Below, piece by piece: positions 1 to 11,300 of a stretch of DNA of 64,000 nucleotides. Location of the stretch: contig NC_057916.1 in NCBI RefSeq assembly GCF_018873765.1, positions 29,735,501-29,799,500 on the forward strand, given 5' to 3'. Origin of the DNA: Telopea speciosissima. Its lineage: Eukaryota; Streptophyta; Magnoliopsida; Proteales; Proteaceae. The first letter of the stretch is position 1. Each line of letters starts with the position of its first letter. The notes below the pieces were generated by a model. That model did not search any database. It was not told the origin of the DNA and saw only the letters and a list, made by a program, of their open reading frames with translations. The position numbers were made by a program, and so were the translations under genes.

Positions 1-1090
1 AGAAGAAAATATGTACAACAAAATCACTTTAGTCTAGATAGTTGTCCATTTGAAGAATTCAGTTACCTGCATTTTAGTATATACTAAAGAATGAGGAATT
101 AGCCTCAGGGCAACTAAAGAAAAGTAAGAATCCGTGAGTGTGAGCCTACCGGAAGATGATTGTAACCAATATTCATGAGAGAGTGAGAGAGTGAGAAGGA
201 AAGTTGAGAGAAAAAGGAGATATCGTATTTTTTATGAGAAGAAAGATATATCATTGTTTTTTTTTAAAGAAGTATTTAACGAGTTTTTGTTGATACGGAA
301 ACTAAACGATTAGGATTACAATTGTGAGGGAAGAAAATTTAGACAGATTGAAGAGAGAGAGAGAGGCAACTTCCGTTTTTTGTTGAGCTCATTATTGTTT
401 TTTTAAGGCAGAGAAATAAACAATAAATAAATAAATATTTCAAAATTAATTTTGTTTTACTGTCATATCCAAATTGATGCACAGAATTGTGTTATATAAT
501 CAGTTTAATCAATCACCCGGACCCAACCCCTCACCATCTTACATGAGTGATAACTCTCTCTAGAACCTATCTTCTTGGTTCCAACCCCTACTTATAAACA
601 TGAGAACCTTTCTTCCACTTTTAATGTGGGACCAAAAATAACACACTTTGTTGCTTACCTCACACTACCAAATGCAAAATTCAAATACAAGAAATGATGT
701 TTTTGAAACTTATAAACATTTATATTTTAAAACATATATAATACAATACAGATGAGCATGCAAAATTATTGTTCAACCCCTTTGGAAATAAAAAATCCCA
801 TCTGCTTTAATGCCCCTATCCGTTCTCTCATTGGCTCCCACATTGGTGCAAGGGCTACACGACCAAACAGCAATCTCTTGCCCAATTTGGGAAAGAGATC
901 GCTACATGGGCCTCTACAGTCTACACAGGTGCTGGCCAATTTGAACGTGCACACAAACATTTCTCTAGGCAGGATTTTCACCTTTCCACGAGCGCAACTT
1001 GATACTTTCACACACTTCTGTATTTAAGTGCAAGAGCCACTCGAGGCACGCGACTAGTTAGCATTTTTTTCCCAAACTTTTTTATTAGGT
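1..1090. other. Intergenic, no gene recognised
   Basis: AT-rich sequence with short purine-rich (GA) stretches near 180-210 and 350-365. The short open frames around 750-1030 exist on both strands, lack recognisable domains and look like chance. I see nothing else here. Confidence 0.5.
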
Positions 1091-1099
1091 TTGAAAATT

Positions 1100-1251
1100 G
1101 GGTAGTAGTTTTCTGTCCGGGTACTCCCATGTGTTTATCTCTCTCCTCCTCAAAGCAAGAGGGCAGATGTGTCTTTTCATATGGGGAGGAGAGAGATAGA
1201 CTCATGGAAGTGCTGGCGTAGGCCACACTCCTGAACAGAGAACTTTCTCCC
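1100..1251. mobile_element. Mutator-type MITE, copy 1
   Basis: A 152-bp foldback element, related to the 169-bp element at 39055-39223 over most of its length. It starts GGGTAGTAGTTTTCTGTCC and ends in AACTTTCTCCC. It is flanked by a perfect 9-bp direct repeat TTGAAAATT (1091-1099 and 1252-1260), the duplication length typical of the Mutator superfamily. Part of the left arm is deleted compared with the other copy. There is no coding capacity, so it would have been mobilised in trans. Confidence 0.8.
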
Positions 1252-1269
1252 TTGAAAATTTTACTTCTC

Positions 1270-1677
1270 ATAGGGATGTAAATGGATAATCGAAATCTGA
1301 ATTCGATCTGCACCCATATCCGTTTAGGGACATCTATATTTGTTTAGAGATATTCAAGAAAAAATCCGAATACTCCGATAAAAATCAGTCCAAAAGAAAA
1401 ATCTGAATACTTAATAATAAAAATTTAAGTAAATAATGATGAGGATTTTTGAAGATTCAATAGGTTCTAAAATATGAAGAAAAGAGAATCATGATCTAAG
1501 AGATATGGATTGAGAGTGAATTCCGCTAGGGGGAGGAAGATCCAGGTTACACAAGGCAAAGATGTAAAAGTATGATCAAAGATTCGAATTCAATCCACAT
1601 CCAAATCCGTTCAGAGGTGTATGTCCGATCACATCCAATCCGTATCCGAGCCTAATCCGATCCGTTTACAAACCTAG
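1270..1677. mobile_element. Non-autonomous hAT-like element
   Basis: A 408-bp segment whose ends are inverted copies: the left end reads TAGGGATGTAAATGGAT and the reverse complement of the right end reads CTAGGTTTGTAAACGGAT. The interior repeats motifs such as ATCCGAAT and AATCCGTAT. ACTTCTC flanks both sides (1263-1269 and 1678-1684), compatible with a slightly decayed 8-bp hAT target duplication. No coding capacity. Confidence 0.6.
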
Positions 1678-1684
1678 ACTTCTC

Positions 1685-2197
1685 TTCCTTTCGATTTTCC
1701 GTGTCGGATCCGTTTGCTCAACTAAATTCTGAAAATCATTTTGTTTAGTATGGTGGAGTCAAATATCGCAGAGGGTTTATGTCTGACCATCCGAATCTCT
1801 GGGACCTACGACCAAAGTACCAAACTCTCAACCTTTGGCTCACCATCGATCCTAAAAAACCAAAAAACCTTTGGCTCACCAACGTTCTTGCTGGCAATCT
1901 TCTTCTTCTTAAATATAGCCCTCACCATACTTTTGTGCCACGCGTTTGTTGGGTTTCCATAATTGTCATTACACGTAATGTCGGCAAAGAAATCCAATTC
2001 AGAGTTTCAGATCCGCTGCTCTGCCTAAAAAGAATAGAACGAAACCAACAAAATAAAAAGGTAAAAGACAAAACAGAACTTCTTCAACCAAGAAAATCTG
2101 AAAGAATTCGTTTCTTTGTTAGGTTTTGCTGTTTGATGCAAACTGGGTTTCTTTGATAATTGGTTCTGTGTTCGTTCTCCAATAATTTGTTAAAAGG
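1685..2197 (+). promoter_or_regulatory. Upstream region and 5' UTR of the TOM1-like gene
   Basis: About 510 bp between the last recognised transposon and the start codon at 2198. It must hold the core promoter and 5' UTR of the downstream gene. No unambiguous TATA box or transcription start can be assigned by eye. Short frames here (1741-2156) have no recognisable domains. Confidence 0.4.
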
Positions 2198-4264
2198 ATG
2201 GATAGGTTGAAGTTAGCTGCACAGGGTGAGCGATTAAAGACCGGTGGTGCTCAAATGGGTAGGATGGTTAGTGGGAAAATGAAGGAAATCTTACAAGCCC
2301 AGACACCTGAATCGAAGATGGTAGATGAAGCGACATCTGATAGCTTAGAAGGACCGAATTGGGGTTTGAATTTACGGATATGTGCCATGCTCAATAGCGA
2401 AGAGTTTAGCGGTCAAGAAGTTGTGAGGGCTATTAAAAAGAAGATTGTTAGCAAGAACATTATAAGCCAGAGGTTGAGTCTTGATCTATTGGAAGCTTGT
2501 GCCATGAATTGTGAGAAGATTTTTTCAGAATTAGCATCGGAGAAGGTGTTGGATGAGATGGTTAGGATGATCGATGATCCCCAAACCCATCACAGTGATA
2601 GACAACGAGCGTTGGAGTTGATCCAGGCATGGGGCGAATCGGAAGACCTTTCGTATCTTCCTGTGTTTCGCCAGGCTTATATGGTAAGCTCTGTTTGATT
2701 TCTGGTCACACACTTGAAATTGATTCACTATTTTCTCTAGGTTACGTTTCTCTGATTCAATCTTTCTAGGGTTTGGTTTCTTCTACATAAGCTGTTAGAA
2801 ACACTTTCATTAAGAACTATTTAGGTACTCTTCTTGATGAAATTGTTCGTTTGCAGAGCTTGAAGAGCAGAATCACCCCACGATCAGTACAAGATGATGG
2901 GAATTCGATGCTTTATGATTCTTTGGACCCAGATGTTCAGGAACAACCTTTATCTCCTCCTGAAAGATATCCCATGCCTAACTTAGATCCGCGCGGTCTA
3001 GATCATACTGATAATAGCTATCATGATAACAGTTTTTCGGTGGAAGGAAAGAAAGAGTTTTTTCTTTTCACTCGAAATAGCATTGATAGTCTGTCTAGCA
3101 TTTTGAACTCTCAGGCAGAACCGAAGCCCCTCAAGGTAAAATTTCATAATTAGTGATTTAGTTTTAATGGGGGGATACATGATGCTTGTGTTTCTCAACT
3201 TTCTAATAGCATGAAAATGTTGGTTCCATAAGACAAATTTATAGATGATCTTCTCATTTGGTTTCATGTGAGATCTTTACATGGATCAGGAGTACTAGAC
3301 ACAGAATTATTTGAAATGCTAAAAAAGGGGAGCATTGAATCACTTCTCTTGATAATTTTATCCAATCCACCTGTGGTTTCGTTACTCTTCGGAACGGAGT
3401 AGAAGAAGGAAGGAGATTCTCGAACGAGGAAAATGATCCAATGACTTCGAAAGAATTGAACGAGGAGCCTTATGAGGTGAAAATCTCATGTACGGTTCTG
3501 TAGAGTGACAATAAGGGTGACTTATCTGTCAACTATTCAGCAACTATATTGATGCTTTCTCCAATTCATTATTAACATTGTCAATTTTGTTCCATCTAAG
3601 CTCTAAGGTTATTGTCTAAAAATGACTTGCCATCATTTTTGCCTCTTTGAGATATTTGGCATAATTTTTGTGCTCTTATTGTTTCTATGAATTGAGAGCT
3701 CTTGGTTTAATAGAATTCTCTGTAGAACTCATGGAACTGTTAAGTATGAATGATAATGGCTGCATTAGAAATTCTTTAAATGTCTTGCTGTTGTTTTGTC
3801 TAGTTTATCTCGTAGCGTTCAATCTTAACAGTCTCAATAGGCCAAAGACTGAAAAAGAAATGAAGAAGAAGATTGAAGATTAGGAATCATAACAATTAAG
3901 ATGAAAGTTTTTACACTGATTGCAGGATGATCTCACTCTGAACATGGTAGAAAAATGCAAGGAGTCACAGCCTATCTTACAGAGGATCATAGAAAGCACT
4001 AGCGACGATGATGAAATGCTTTTTGAGTCTCTCAATCTTAATGATGAGCTTCAACAGGTTATTTCCAAGTATGACGAGATGATAGTGCCACCAGCAATCG
4101 AAGGGCCGGAATCCAGAAGTCCTGGCACAACCAGCGTTGGTTCAGCCACTCTAGATGAAAATGTAAACAGGGCAGAAAACCCACAGCCCCTAAAAGATGA
4201 AGTGAGCAGCGAAACCAGTAATGAGAAGGAAATTTTTCCTGAAGGGAAATCTACACTAGAGTGA
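2198..4264 (+). CDS. TOM1-like protein (VHS and GAT domains), TOL1/TOL2 type
   Basis: Three exons, 2198-2683, 2857-3135 and 3926-4264, join in frame into about 367 residues with GT-AG introns. Exon 1 encodes a VHS domain (about residues 50-162), marked by GPNWGLNLRICAMLNS, the LSLDLLEACAMNC helix and the RALELIQAWGES segment. Exon 3 opens with a GAT-like helical region (about residues 258-310, EKCKESQPILQRIIES and LNLNDELQQVISKYDE), followed by a Ser/Glu-rich tail. Plant TOL proteins bind ubiquitinated plasma-membrane cargo and act as ESCRT-0 substitutes, sorting it for vacuolar degradation. The length and layout fit the short TOL1/TOL2 class rather than the long Gln-rich members. ATG 2198 is the first in-frame Met before the conserved DRLKLAAQGERLK start. 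Intron 2 carries a plastid DNA fragment. All exons are open, so the gene is probably functional. Confidence 0.93.
3335..3537 (+). other. Plastid DNA insertion (NUPT): 3' part of the rps12 trans-spliced intron
   Basis: Inside intron 2 of the TOM1-like gene lies a stretch that reads like the 3' half of a plastid group II intron. It has the domain V type segment GAGGTGAAAATCTCATGTAC (near 3474-3493), then GGGTGACTTATCTGTCAAC. From memory, this matches the sequence just before rps12 exon 2 in plastomes. The match stops before the exon. It is a nuclear relic with no expected plastid function, and intron removal should delete it from the host mRNA. Confidence 0.7.
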
Positions 4265-4735
4265 GAGTTAAGAGGGGAAACCAAGATTTTGTTGTTTTTG
4301 TCTATGTATAGGACGAAGGGTTGGTGATAATTTCTGATGAAAGATGTGGTTAGAGATCAGCCATTTAACTATTTTGCTTGCTGATACACAAATATCTAGT
4401 ATGATCTACATATTTCATGTCTGATCCGCTTTGTTTCCTTTTTCCTTGAACATTAGAACCGATGTTTCCATTTATTTTTTCTCACGGTTCATGTTCAACG
4501 GCTATTCTGGTTTGGACGTTTTTTTCCGTGTCTTTGTTCAACATTTTAACCTAAGTCGCATGGTTCAGTCGTGGAAGGGTGATTTGGCAATTTCAATTAG
4601 TTTGTAGGTAGGGCATGGTTATCAACCTCTTGTGTTGCATTGCCGAGTCCAATTCGATTATGTCTGCCTTGTATTTCTTTTTTGTAGCAAGGGAGGATGT
4701 AACAAGTAATCAACCAGAGACAATAAAAATGAAGA
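4265..4735. other. 3' flank of TOM1-like gene and spacer to tRNA
   Basis: About 470 bp holding the presumed 3' UTR and polyadenylation region of the upstream gene, then the short 5' flank of the tRNA gene. CAA-containing sequence just upstream of 4736 is usual for plant tRNA genes. No other feature is seen. Confidence 0.5.
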
Positions 4736-4808
4736 GCCCGTCTAGCTCAGTTGGTAGAGCGCAAGGCTCTTAACCTTGTGGTCGTGGGTTCGAGCCCCAT
4801 GGTGGGCG
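4736..4808 (+). tRNA. tRNA-Lys (anticodon CTT)
   Basis: A full cloverleaf can be drawn without an intron: a 7-bp acceptor stem with two G-U type pairs, D arm GCTC...GAGC, anticodon stem CAAGG/CCTTG with loop CTCTTAA (anticodon CTT at 4769-4771) and T arm GTGGG-TTCGAGC-CCCAT. Internal A box (TAGCTCAGTTGG) and B box (GGTTCGAGCCC) are intact. A run of seven T at 4811-4817 provides a Pol III terminator. CCA is not encoded, as expected for a nuclear gene. It decodes AAG. Confidence 0.96.
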
Positions 4809-4959
4809 CATTTTTTTATCTTCCTAACTATCCTAAAATATAAAAAAGATAGATAAAGTCCTAAATAAAACAGAGGAACTTTTTTTTGTGTGTATGGGGG
4901 GAGGGTTTTGGGGTTTAAAAAGTGAATTTATTGAAAGACTATGCATGACGAGTTCAAGG

Positions 4960-5336
4960 CTTCTTGATTACACAGATCCTGAAGCCAAGGAGAGGAAGTA
5001 GGCCATAATGTCTTACATGCCAAAGACAGCCTTCGAAGAGTGTCAAATTATCCGATTCGATCAAAATATATGGGAATTCTTTAGCATTCGCCTCCAATAA
5101 GCCGAGTCTGATTGCAACCGCTTCTCCTTCCAAAACGTCTGAGAGTTTGGTTCAGACACTGCCATTACCAGTCGACCCATATAGTCATGAACCCCCACAC
5201 CCAAACCCCCTTCAGGGGGATCCGTAATAAAAGCTGCATCACAATTGATCTTCAAGGTGTTCAAAGGAGGTTTGGTCCATCTAAGAAAATGGAGAGAGAA
5301 GAACTGAGAAGAGAACTGATCCAGCGATAGAAACAA
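4960..5336 (-). pseudogene. LINE (L1-type) RNase H domain remnant
   Basis: Read on the minus strand, the segment encodes WTKPPLNTLKINCDAAF followed by GGLGVGVHDYMGRLV, the start of the RNase H-like domain found at the end of plant L1 LINE polyproteins. After a frameshift near 5130 the domain continues in another frame with an EAVAIRLGLLEA-like segment. The copy is truncated and shifted, so it is a dead fragment. Confidence 0.75.
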
Positions 5337-5439
5337 TAGTGTGTTCTACTGCTGGACTTTAGGCTATATTTACAATATGTCAAAACAGTGAGAATTACAG
5401 TTATAACCAAATAAGGAATCATAAGCCAAATATGAAACT

Positions 5440-6390
5440 ACCTGTTGCATCAAGAAATCGTCGAGCGGTCCTGCGAGTGCCGTCACCTGCAAGTGGACCA
5501 AAGGGGTCAACAGAGAGAACCGGTGTGGTCCCGGCCTAGGGCTCTCCGATGCCAAAGTTAGATCTCCTGGCGCAAACAGATGAATAGGGATTATTCAGTA
5601 TGAGTTTAGATGTCCCCTATGGGGTTGTGTACCTTGCCTTTTATAGTAGCATATGGCGGTGTGGAGAGTCCCAGTTTGATGGCGATTGTGCCGTTGAGTG
5701 GATAGAGGCCCTGGGTAACGGGGCTCTATCCTGATTGGCCATCTCCCCGTGGGAGGGAGTGTCCTGGTGGCATCAGGATCCTTGGTGGATAGATAGCCGC
5801 GTGTGGTGATAATGTCCTTGGTGCTTGAATCCGTCTGGGTGACGTGACTTCTAAGCGGCGGTCTAGAGTCCTAATAGTGACATGAGTCTTAGCGATACGA
5901 TCGGATCGTAGATGGGTGGCCCCCACCTCACGTGCCCACGATGCTGTGCCTGGGTGCAGGCCGCGCCTGGGTGAGGCCGCGCCTGGATGTGTGGCCGTGC
6001 CTAGGTGAGGCCGCGCCCGCCTGGATGTGTGGCCGCGCCTAGGTGAGGCCGCGCCCAAGTGGTGGCCGCACCTGGGTGAGGCCGCGCCTGGGGTGAGGCC
6101 GCGCCCCCCGGATGTGTGGCCGCGCCCACGGGGTGGCCATGCCTAGGTGAGGCCGCGCCCGAGGGGTGGCCGCGCCTGGGTGAGGCCGCGCCCTGATGTG
6201 TGGCCGCGCCTAGGTGAGGCCACGCCCGAGTGCTGGGACCCAGTTCGTTCTCCTTGGCTATGGAACGGGTCGCCTGTGACACATGGCGATCGTTGATTGG
6301 CCCGGTGAATATTGGATGTATCACTACCTAAGCAATACAAAAAAGCAAACCTAACTAAACGTCTCTCATCATAAGGATACTCCCCCTTTT
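5440..6390 (-). repeat. Probable LTR-like remnant, minus orientation
   Basis: The minus strand has a TATAAAAGGC promoter-like box (near 5638-5647) followed by sequence resembling the transcribed part of plant LTRs. At the other end a polypurine stretch AAAAGGGGGAG (minus strand, near 6378-6388) could be the primer of plus-strand synthesis of the Copia remnant beyond it. TG...CA borders and a target duplication could not be fixed. A GC-rich minisatellite occupies the middle. Confidence 0.35.
5945..6235. repeat. GC-rich minisatellite, GGCCGCGCC core
   Basis: About 16 copies of the core GGCCGCGCC (a few with one change) at 13-20 bp spacing, alternating between arms of the type CTRGGTGA and CTGGATGTGT. 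The block is far more GC-rich than its AT-rich surroundings. It produces spurious open frames on the minus strand with repeated GAASPRRG-like peptides, which are not genes. Confidence 0.9.
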
Positions 6391-6629
6391 GTGTGTATAG
6401 CCTAACACTATTACCGCCATTAGATGGTCCAATAGGGATCCACGACTCCTACAAGACCGAAAATGAACATTCCCTCTCAAGCTAGAGCATATAAATCTCT
6501 CATGCACAACTTCGAACAACACTTACGGAAGCAAGGCCAAAAAGAGACTTGATAAACAAATCAGCCTGGTTAGTAAATGAAACGAATGGAGTAACAATCA
6601 ACTTTTTTTCTCTCAATATATATATATTT

Positions 6630-6800
6630 TTTGCTAACAAGGAAACCCTTGAACCTGGCTGGGTTTACGGTTCAGGCCCAAGAGAAACCCTGGTTACACG
6701 AAGCCTCCCCCACCCCGTGTAACTCTTCATTCGTGGGGACTTGAACCTGGGACCCCGTGGCCAAATCACATCTTCCTAAACCAGTCGAGCAAACCTACAG
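6630..6800 (-). mobile_element. tRNA-derived SINE
   Basis: On the minus strand the element opens with a tRNA-like head: an A-box-like GCTCGACTGGTTTAGG and a perfect B box GGTTCAAGTCC (6738-6748 on the plus strand). A non-tRNA body follows and ends in an A/T-rich tail near 6610-6632. This order is that of a Pol III SINE. It lies just past the end of the Copia remnant. The family is not identified. Confidence 0.55.
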
Positions 6801-6830
6801 GGGGTCCAAAATATACATAAAATATTATTT

Positions 6831-7560
6831 TTATCATATTTTTTGTTGACACAAAGTGGCATTTAGTCTCAATATGTTCGATCATTTTGTGAAACACCGG
6901 GTTGTTGGCAATATAGATGTCAGCTTGATTATCACAAAACATCTTGATAGGTGGAGTAATTGGAAATTGTTTTCAACCACATCAACTCAATTGCAATATG
7001 AGCCATAACTATATATTCAGCCTCAACACTAGATCTAGCTATAGTTGTTTGCTTCTTGCTAAACCACGAGATAAGATTGCCACCAATAAATGTGCAATAA
7101 TCTATGGTAGATCTCCTACCACCATTAACATCAACCCAATCAGCATTAGACAACCCTACCAGATCAACATTTTGATATGGACGACTGCATATACTGACTA
7201 ATAACACCTATAACAAAGGAAATGTCAGGTCTAGTAACAATTAGATAAATAAGCTTCCCAACTAATCTTCTGTACCAGTGTATATCATCAAATACTTCAA
7301 CGTCACCTGTGTCAAACTTCTGATATGGATACATAGGAATATCAACTGATTTACATGCAAGCATACCACTTTTAGACAAAAGATCCAACACATATTTTTG
7401 TTGTGATAGACTAATCATTTTCTTGCCTAGTACTTTAATACCAAGAAAATAACTGAGAGAACCCAAATCTTTCATCTAAAAGTGTTGATGTAGAAACGAT
7501 TTTACCTCTACAATACCAGATGCATCAATGTCATCGACATAAACAACTAACCCAACCACC
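6831..7560 (-). pseudogene. Copia retrotransposon RT/RNase H fragment
   Basis: Minus-strand translation gives the C-terminal half of a Copia polyprotein in several frames: VYVDDI (RT active-site box) near 7530-7550, KDLGSLSYFLGIKVL, then [17 protein letters not shown], the RNase H block SNADWVDVNGGRRSTIDYC and FCDNQADIYIANNP. It has no integrase or gag and has frame breaks, so it is a truncated dead copy. It reads toward the AAAAGGGGGAG tract near 6380, which may be its former polypurine tract. Confidence 0.85.
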
Positions 7561-8306
7561 CTAGAACCTCAACGGCGAACAAATACTGAATGATCAGAAT
7601 AGCATTGTGAAAAACCACACTTATTCCCTCTCCTTTCCCATTTGATTAGCAATTTGGGGAAGAAGGAGAAGGAATATTCCCTCCCCGATTCCTTGTTTTA
7701 ATTAAAAAAAAAAAAGAGTACATGTTATGTTTTTTAGATCCAAGGGTAAAATTGTAACTATACACTAGTCAAGGGTAATTTAGGATTTTAAATAAATTTA
7801 ACTAGCTGACTTCATCACTTAACAGTTTAAAACTAACGGTAGGGACTAATCTGTAAAATAGGGCTCTAATGCAGGGGGTATTCTGAGTATTTTCAAATAA
7901 GAAGGGGTGACTTGAGATTCGTTCTATTTCAGGGGGTGTTTCATAAATTACCCCAAAAAAATAATAAAGAACTGGAAATTAGTACAACGTCAATATGGAT
8001 CCAAGCCCAGATTCCAAAAAAAATGGTGACTGATCAACCTTTGGTTTATTATGGCCTCCATAGAATCCACCTCTGATTTACATAAACTTGTCTTAGATAT
8101 TGAGGCCCCCATACATTTCATATAATTAGTCCAAGAATAACTGAAAATATCCAATACTTCTTTTCCCCGTGGATGAAAATATCCAATCCATTGCACAACA
8201 AATTCATGTAGATCTGAGTTTTCAAAACAGAAAAGGTGTGGTAACCAAAATGTTCTCATGGGAAAAAAGGTCAAACTGAATCAGGTGCAAATTATACCAT
8301 AACCAC
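7561..8306. other. Spacer between Copia remnant and reductase gene
   Basis: About 750 bp of AT-rich sequence. It includes the region just downstream of the aldo/keto reductase stop codon on the minus strand, so its high-coordinate part should be that gene's 3' UTR. The open frame at 7990-8274 has no recognisable domain. Confidence 0.4.
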
Positions 8307-11300
8307 TCAAAAGATTGCTGGATCTTTGTATCTTTTGAATATGTTCTCAATTTCCATCATGATTTCAGGTGGAAAAGGACACTCTGTTGCTACAAATGCA
8401 TCGATGTCTTCCTTTAGTTGTTCAACTGAAGTTGCACCAATGATTGAACTAGTCACAAATGAACGGTCCCGAGTGAATCCAAGGGCGAGCTGAACAGGTG
8501 TTAGGCCATGTTTCTTTGCCAACTCGGTGTAAAGTTTTGTTGCTTCCTAAACTCAGAAAGAGAAACTGTTAGCATAAGCTGTTCCTGCTTAGGAGTTTTC
8601 TCAAAATCATACCTACAACAGTTTTAAGTTCAACCTACTCACAGTTAAAAAGAAGCAAGAACTACTAAAACAATTTCAGCTTTAAGTAAAAAATATAAAT
8701 GAATATTAAAATGTAATTGTCATATTATGTGAGGAATGGACTACTGTAGTTACATGCATTTAATTCTGAAGAAAAATATATATATATATTTTTTTTAAAA
8801 GGAAAGTTTCTCCAGGTCTACGTGGAAGGGTGATATTGCAATTCCAACAATTGGGATATTGGATATTTGGGGAATGACTGAATTGGCTTATGTCGAATTT
8901 CAATTTTAAATTCAATCACATACCCTTCCATATATTGGCATATCCTCCAATATATGTGCATGCACCCTCAATGTAGTCCTAAATTTTTTTTTATGCTTTA
9001 CTTTGCGACTAAGCAAAGTTCAATTAGGTTGAAACTTGACATTTCAAAAGGGGGGGACCTTGGATTCAACCTGTCCATAAAATTTGGGCCCAATCTGAGC
9101 TGCCATGTGACAGGTATTTGAGCCAACTGGAAAACCCTTTCCGAGCGGGCCACCAAGAAACCCCCTTCCTCCAAGAAATGAACATGTTGACATGCATATA
9201 GAGTAATGACAATGGTCACCAACTCCAAAACAAGATCACGCAATAAGTCAACCACCTCCCTGATGGTGCAAATCCTAAAGCTAAAAGTCAGACCAACCTG
9301 AGGATTTAAATCATTAAATTTAGAGCTAGAACTTGGACAGAAGAAAGGGCAAGGTTTAACTATCAGAAAGGTCAATGTAGATTGACAAAGTTAGCGGACC
9401 ATGCCAATGCTGTGGGCATCGAATATGATGTGTGACGGGTCTATTGCTTGTGCCACCAAAATGTAAAGTGACACATAATTAAAGCACAAGAGTTGAGACT
9501 TCTTCAGTTCTTTCTCTGGCACAGCCAATTAGCTATCTTGATACATGTTTACTGCAAGAGATTTTCATTCTATTCACATGTCTGCCACAAAGTCATGGCA
9601 TGTTGGGTCCATTTTAGTTTCGCTTTGAAACTGTCTGTACTGTTCAAATATCTAGCACTGAAGGCAGATCCAAGTCAGCAGAAAAGATACCTTGGAAATG
9701 GATTTATTATATCTTTCCATGTATCCAGGAAAGAGGTTCAGCCTTCCTTTCTTTGCAGCTTCAGAATTACTATCTAAATATTTTCCAGACAGAGCTCCAC
9801 CGGCCAACGGGGAATAAGCAAGTAAGCCAATGTTGCAATTGTTCGGGTGGCATACTTCAACCAAATCAACTGCAAAGACTCAATTGAATGTAAGTTAGCA
9901 ATTCCTTGAAGCTGCCAAAATATGAACAACTTAATCTAGCAACAGTTGGAACTTGAAGAAAAAAAACTATGGTTTGTTCCAAAACATATATGAAAACCTG
10001 CTATTAGAGGTTCATTAGTTTTGGATTGCTTGTAAACAACTATAGCGCTCTCCATCTTCAAAAAAGCCATGAAATACCCTTTTAAGCACATCACAAGAAG
10101 CACTAAAAGGGGGGTAAGGTAACTACTAGCAGTCTCCCAAGACTTCTGATACGGTACCTCTTGGTTAATGTTGGAAACTAAGAAACAAACATTCCCCAGA
10201 ATGGATTATTTGATGAGAAAGATACAACTTTATCAAAATGGAGGTCACTAGCTTGAACAAAACAGAAGAAATTGCTCTAAGGCCTTTGAGATTTGATGAA
10301 GTACTCCTTGGCATGGTTCGAGGTCCAGCAAGATCTTGGTAAATATCTTGGTATTTTCATGTACCAATACGAAACCACCAACGAAATAAGAAATCAGCAT
10401 AATCTCGACCAAAATTTCGGTCCAAGATTCATGTCGGTCGAAATGCTACAAAGCCACCTTATATAAATGCTCATTCTCATCTTGTCTCGATCGAAATTTC
10501 GACTGGTTTTCCCAGCTTTTGAAGACCATCCCCCCCCCCCCCCCCCAAATCACTTATTTGCTCCAAATCTTACCAAAAAAAAGGTTAGAACAAGAGGATC
10601 TGTTGCTCAACAACAACTGGAGGAGATTTGCTGCCCAACAATCTGTTGAATCATGAATATTGACTCAATATATTTGACTCTGTAACAAACAATGTTAGAT
10701 GTATGATTTATGAAATGGTTTATAATTTGATGTCTTTTCATTCCTATTGCTTATTTAAGTTGTTGTACTTGAATTATGTGTTTAAAACTTCTAATACTAA
10801 AGATCAGTAATTCAGTATATATATACATTGTACATTACCAACCTAGAGCCCTAAGGCAAACTACCATTTTGGATGATTTTTAAAACACTAAGGGTTCTAC
10901 TATGTTTATAGGACCTAAAATAGGCTGTCTTGCAAGTTTCATGACCTTATAAGGTCATATGGCCACCGAAACTAGGGGCCAAAATTTTATTTTTTTTTAA
11001 AAAAAAAAACACCATCTCAGCCAAGATCTCGGTATCTCGCCGAGACAACTCAATTTTTGGGCTGGCCGAAACCATGCTCGAGACCGAGACCTCGAACCTT
11101 GCTCTTTGGAGAATGGAATGCATTGATTAGCTAAGAAGGTTCCGGGAGGAACCAAACTGATGGAATCGAGAGCACTCTCTAAGAAATATGGATGTCTGTT
11201 AGGTATTTTGACTCTACCATATAGTAAGCACAGTTGTCAAGGCAACTAGGCAACCCAAGGCGTCGTCCAGCAAGGGGCACCTGGATGCATAGGTGCCACC

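Noticed and set aside
5726..6340. Long minus-strand frames with repeated GAASPRRG-type peptides
   Set aside because: They arise from the GC-rich minisatellite being open in several frames. There is no domain and no plausible gene structure.
8998..9375. A minus-strand frame in reductase intron 7
   Set aside because: No domain and no splice sites consistent with inclusion. The flanking exons join perfectly without it.
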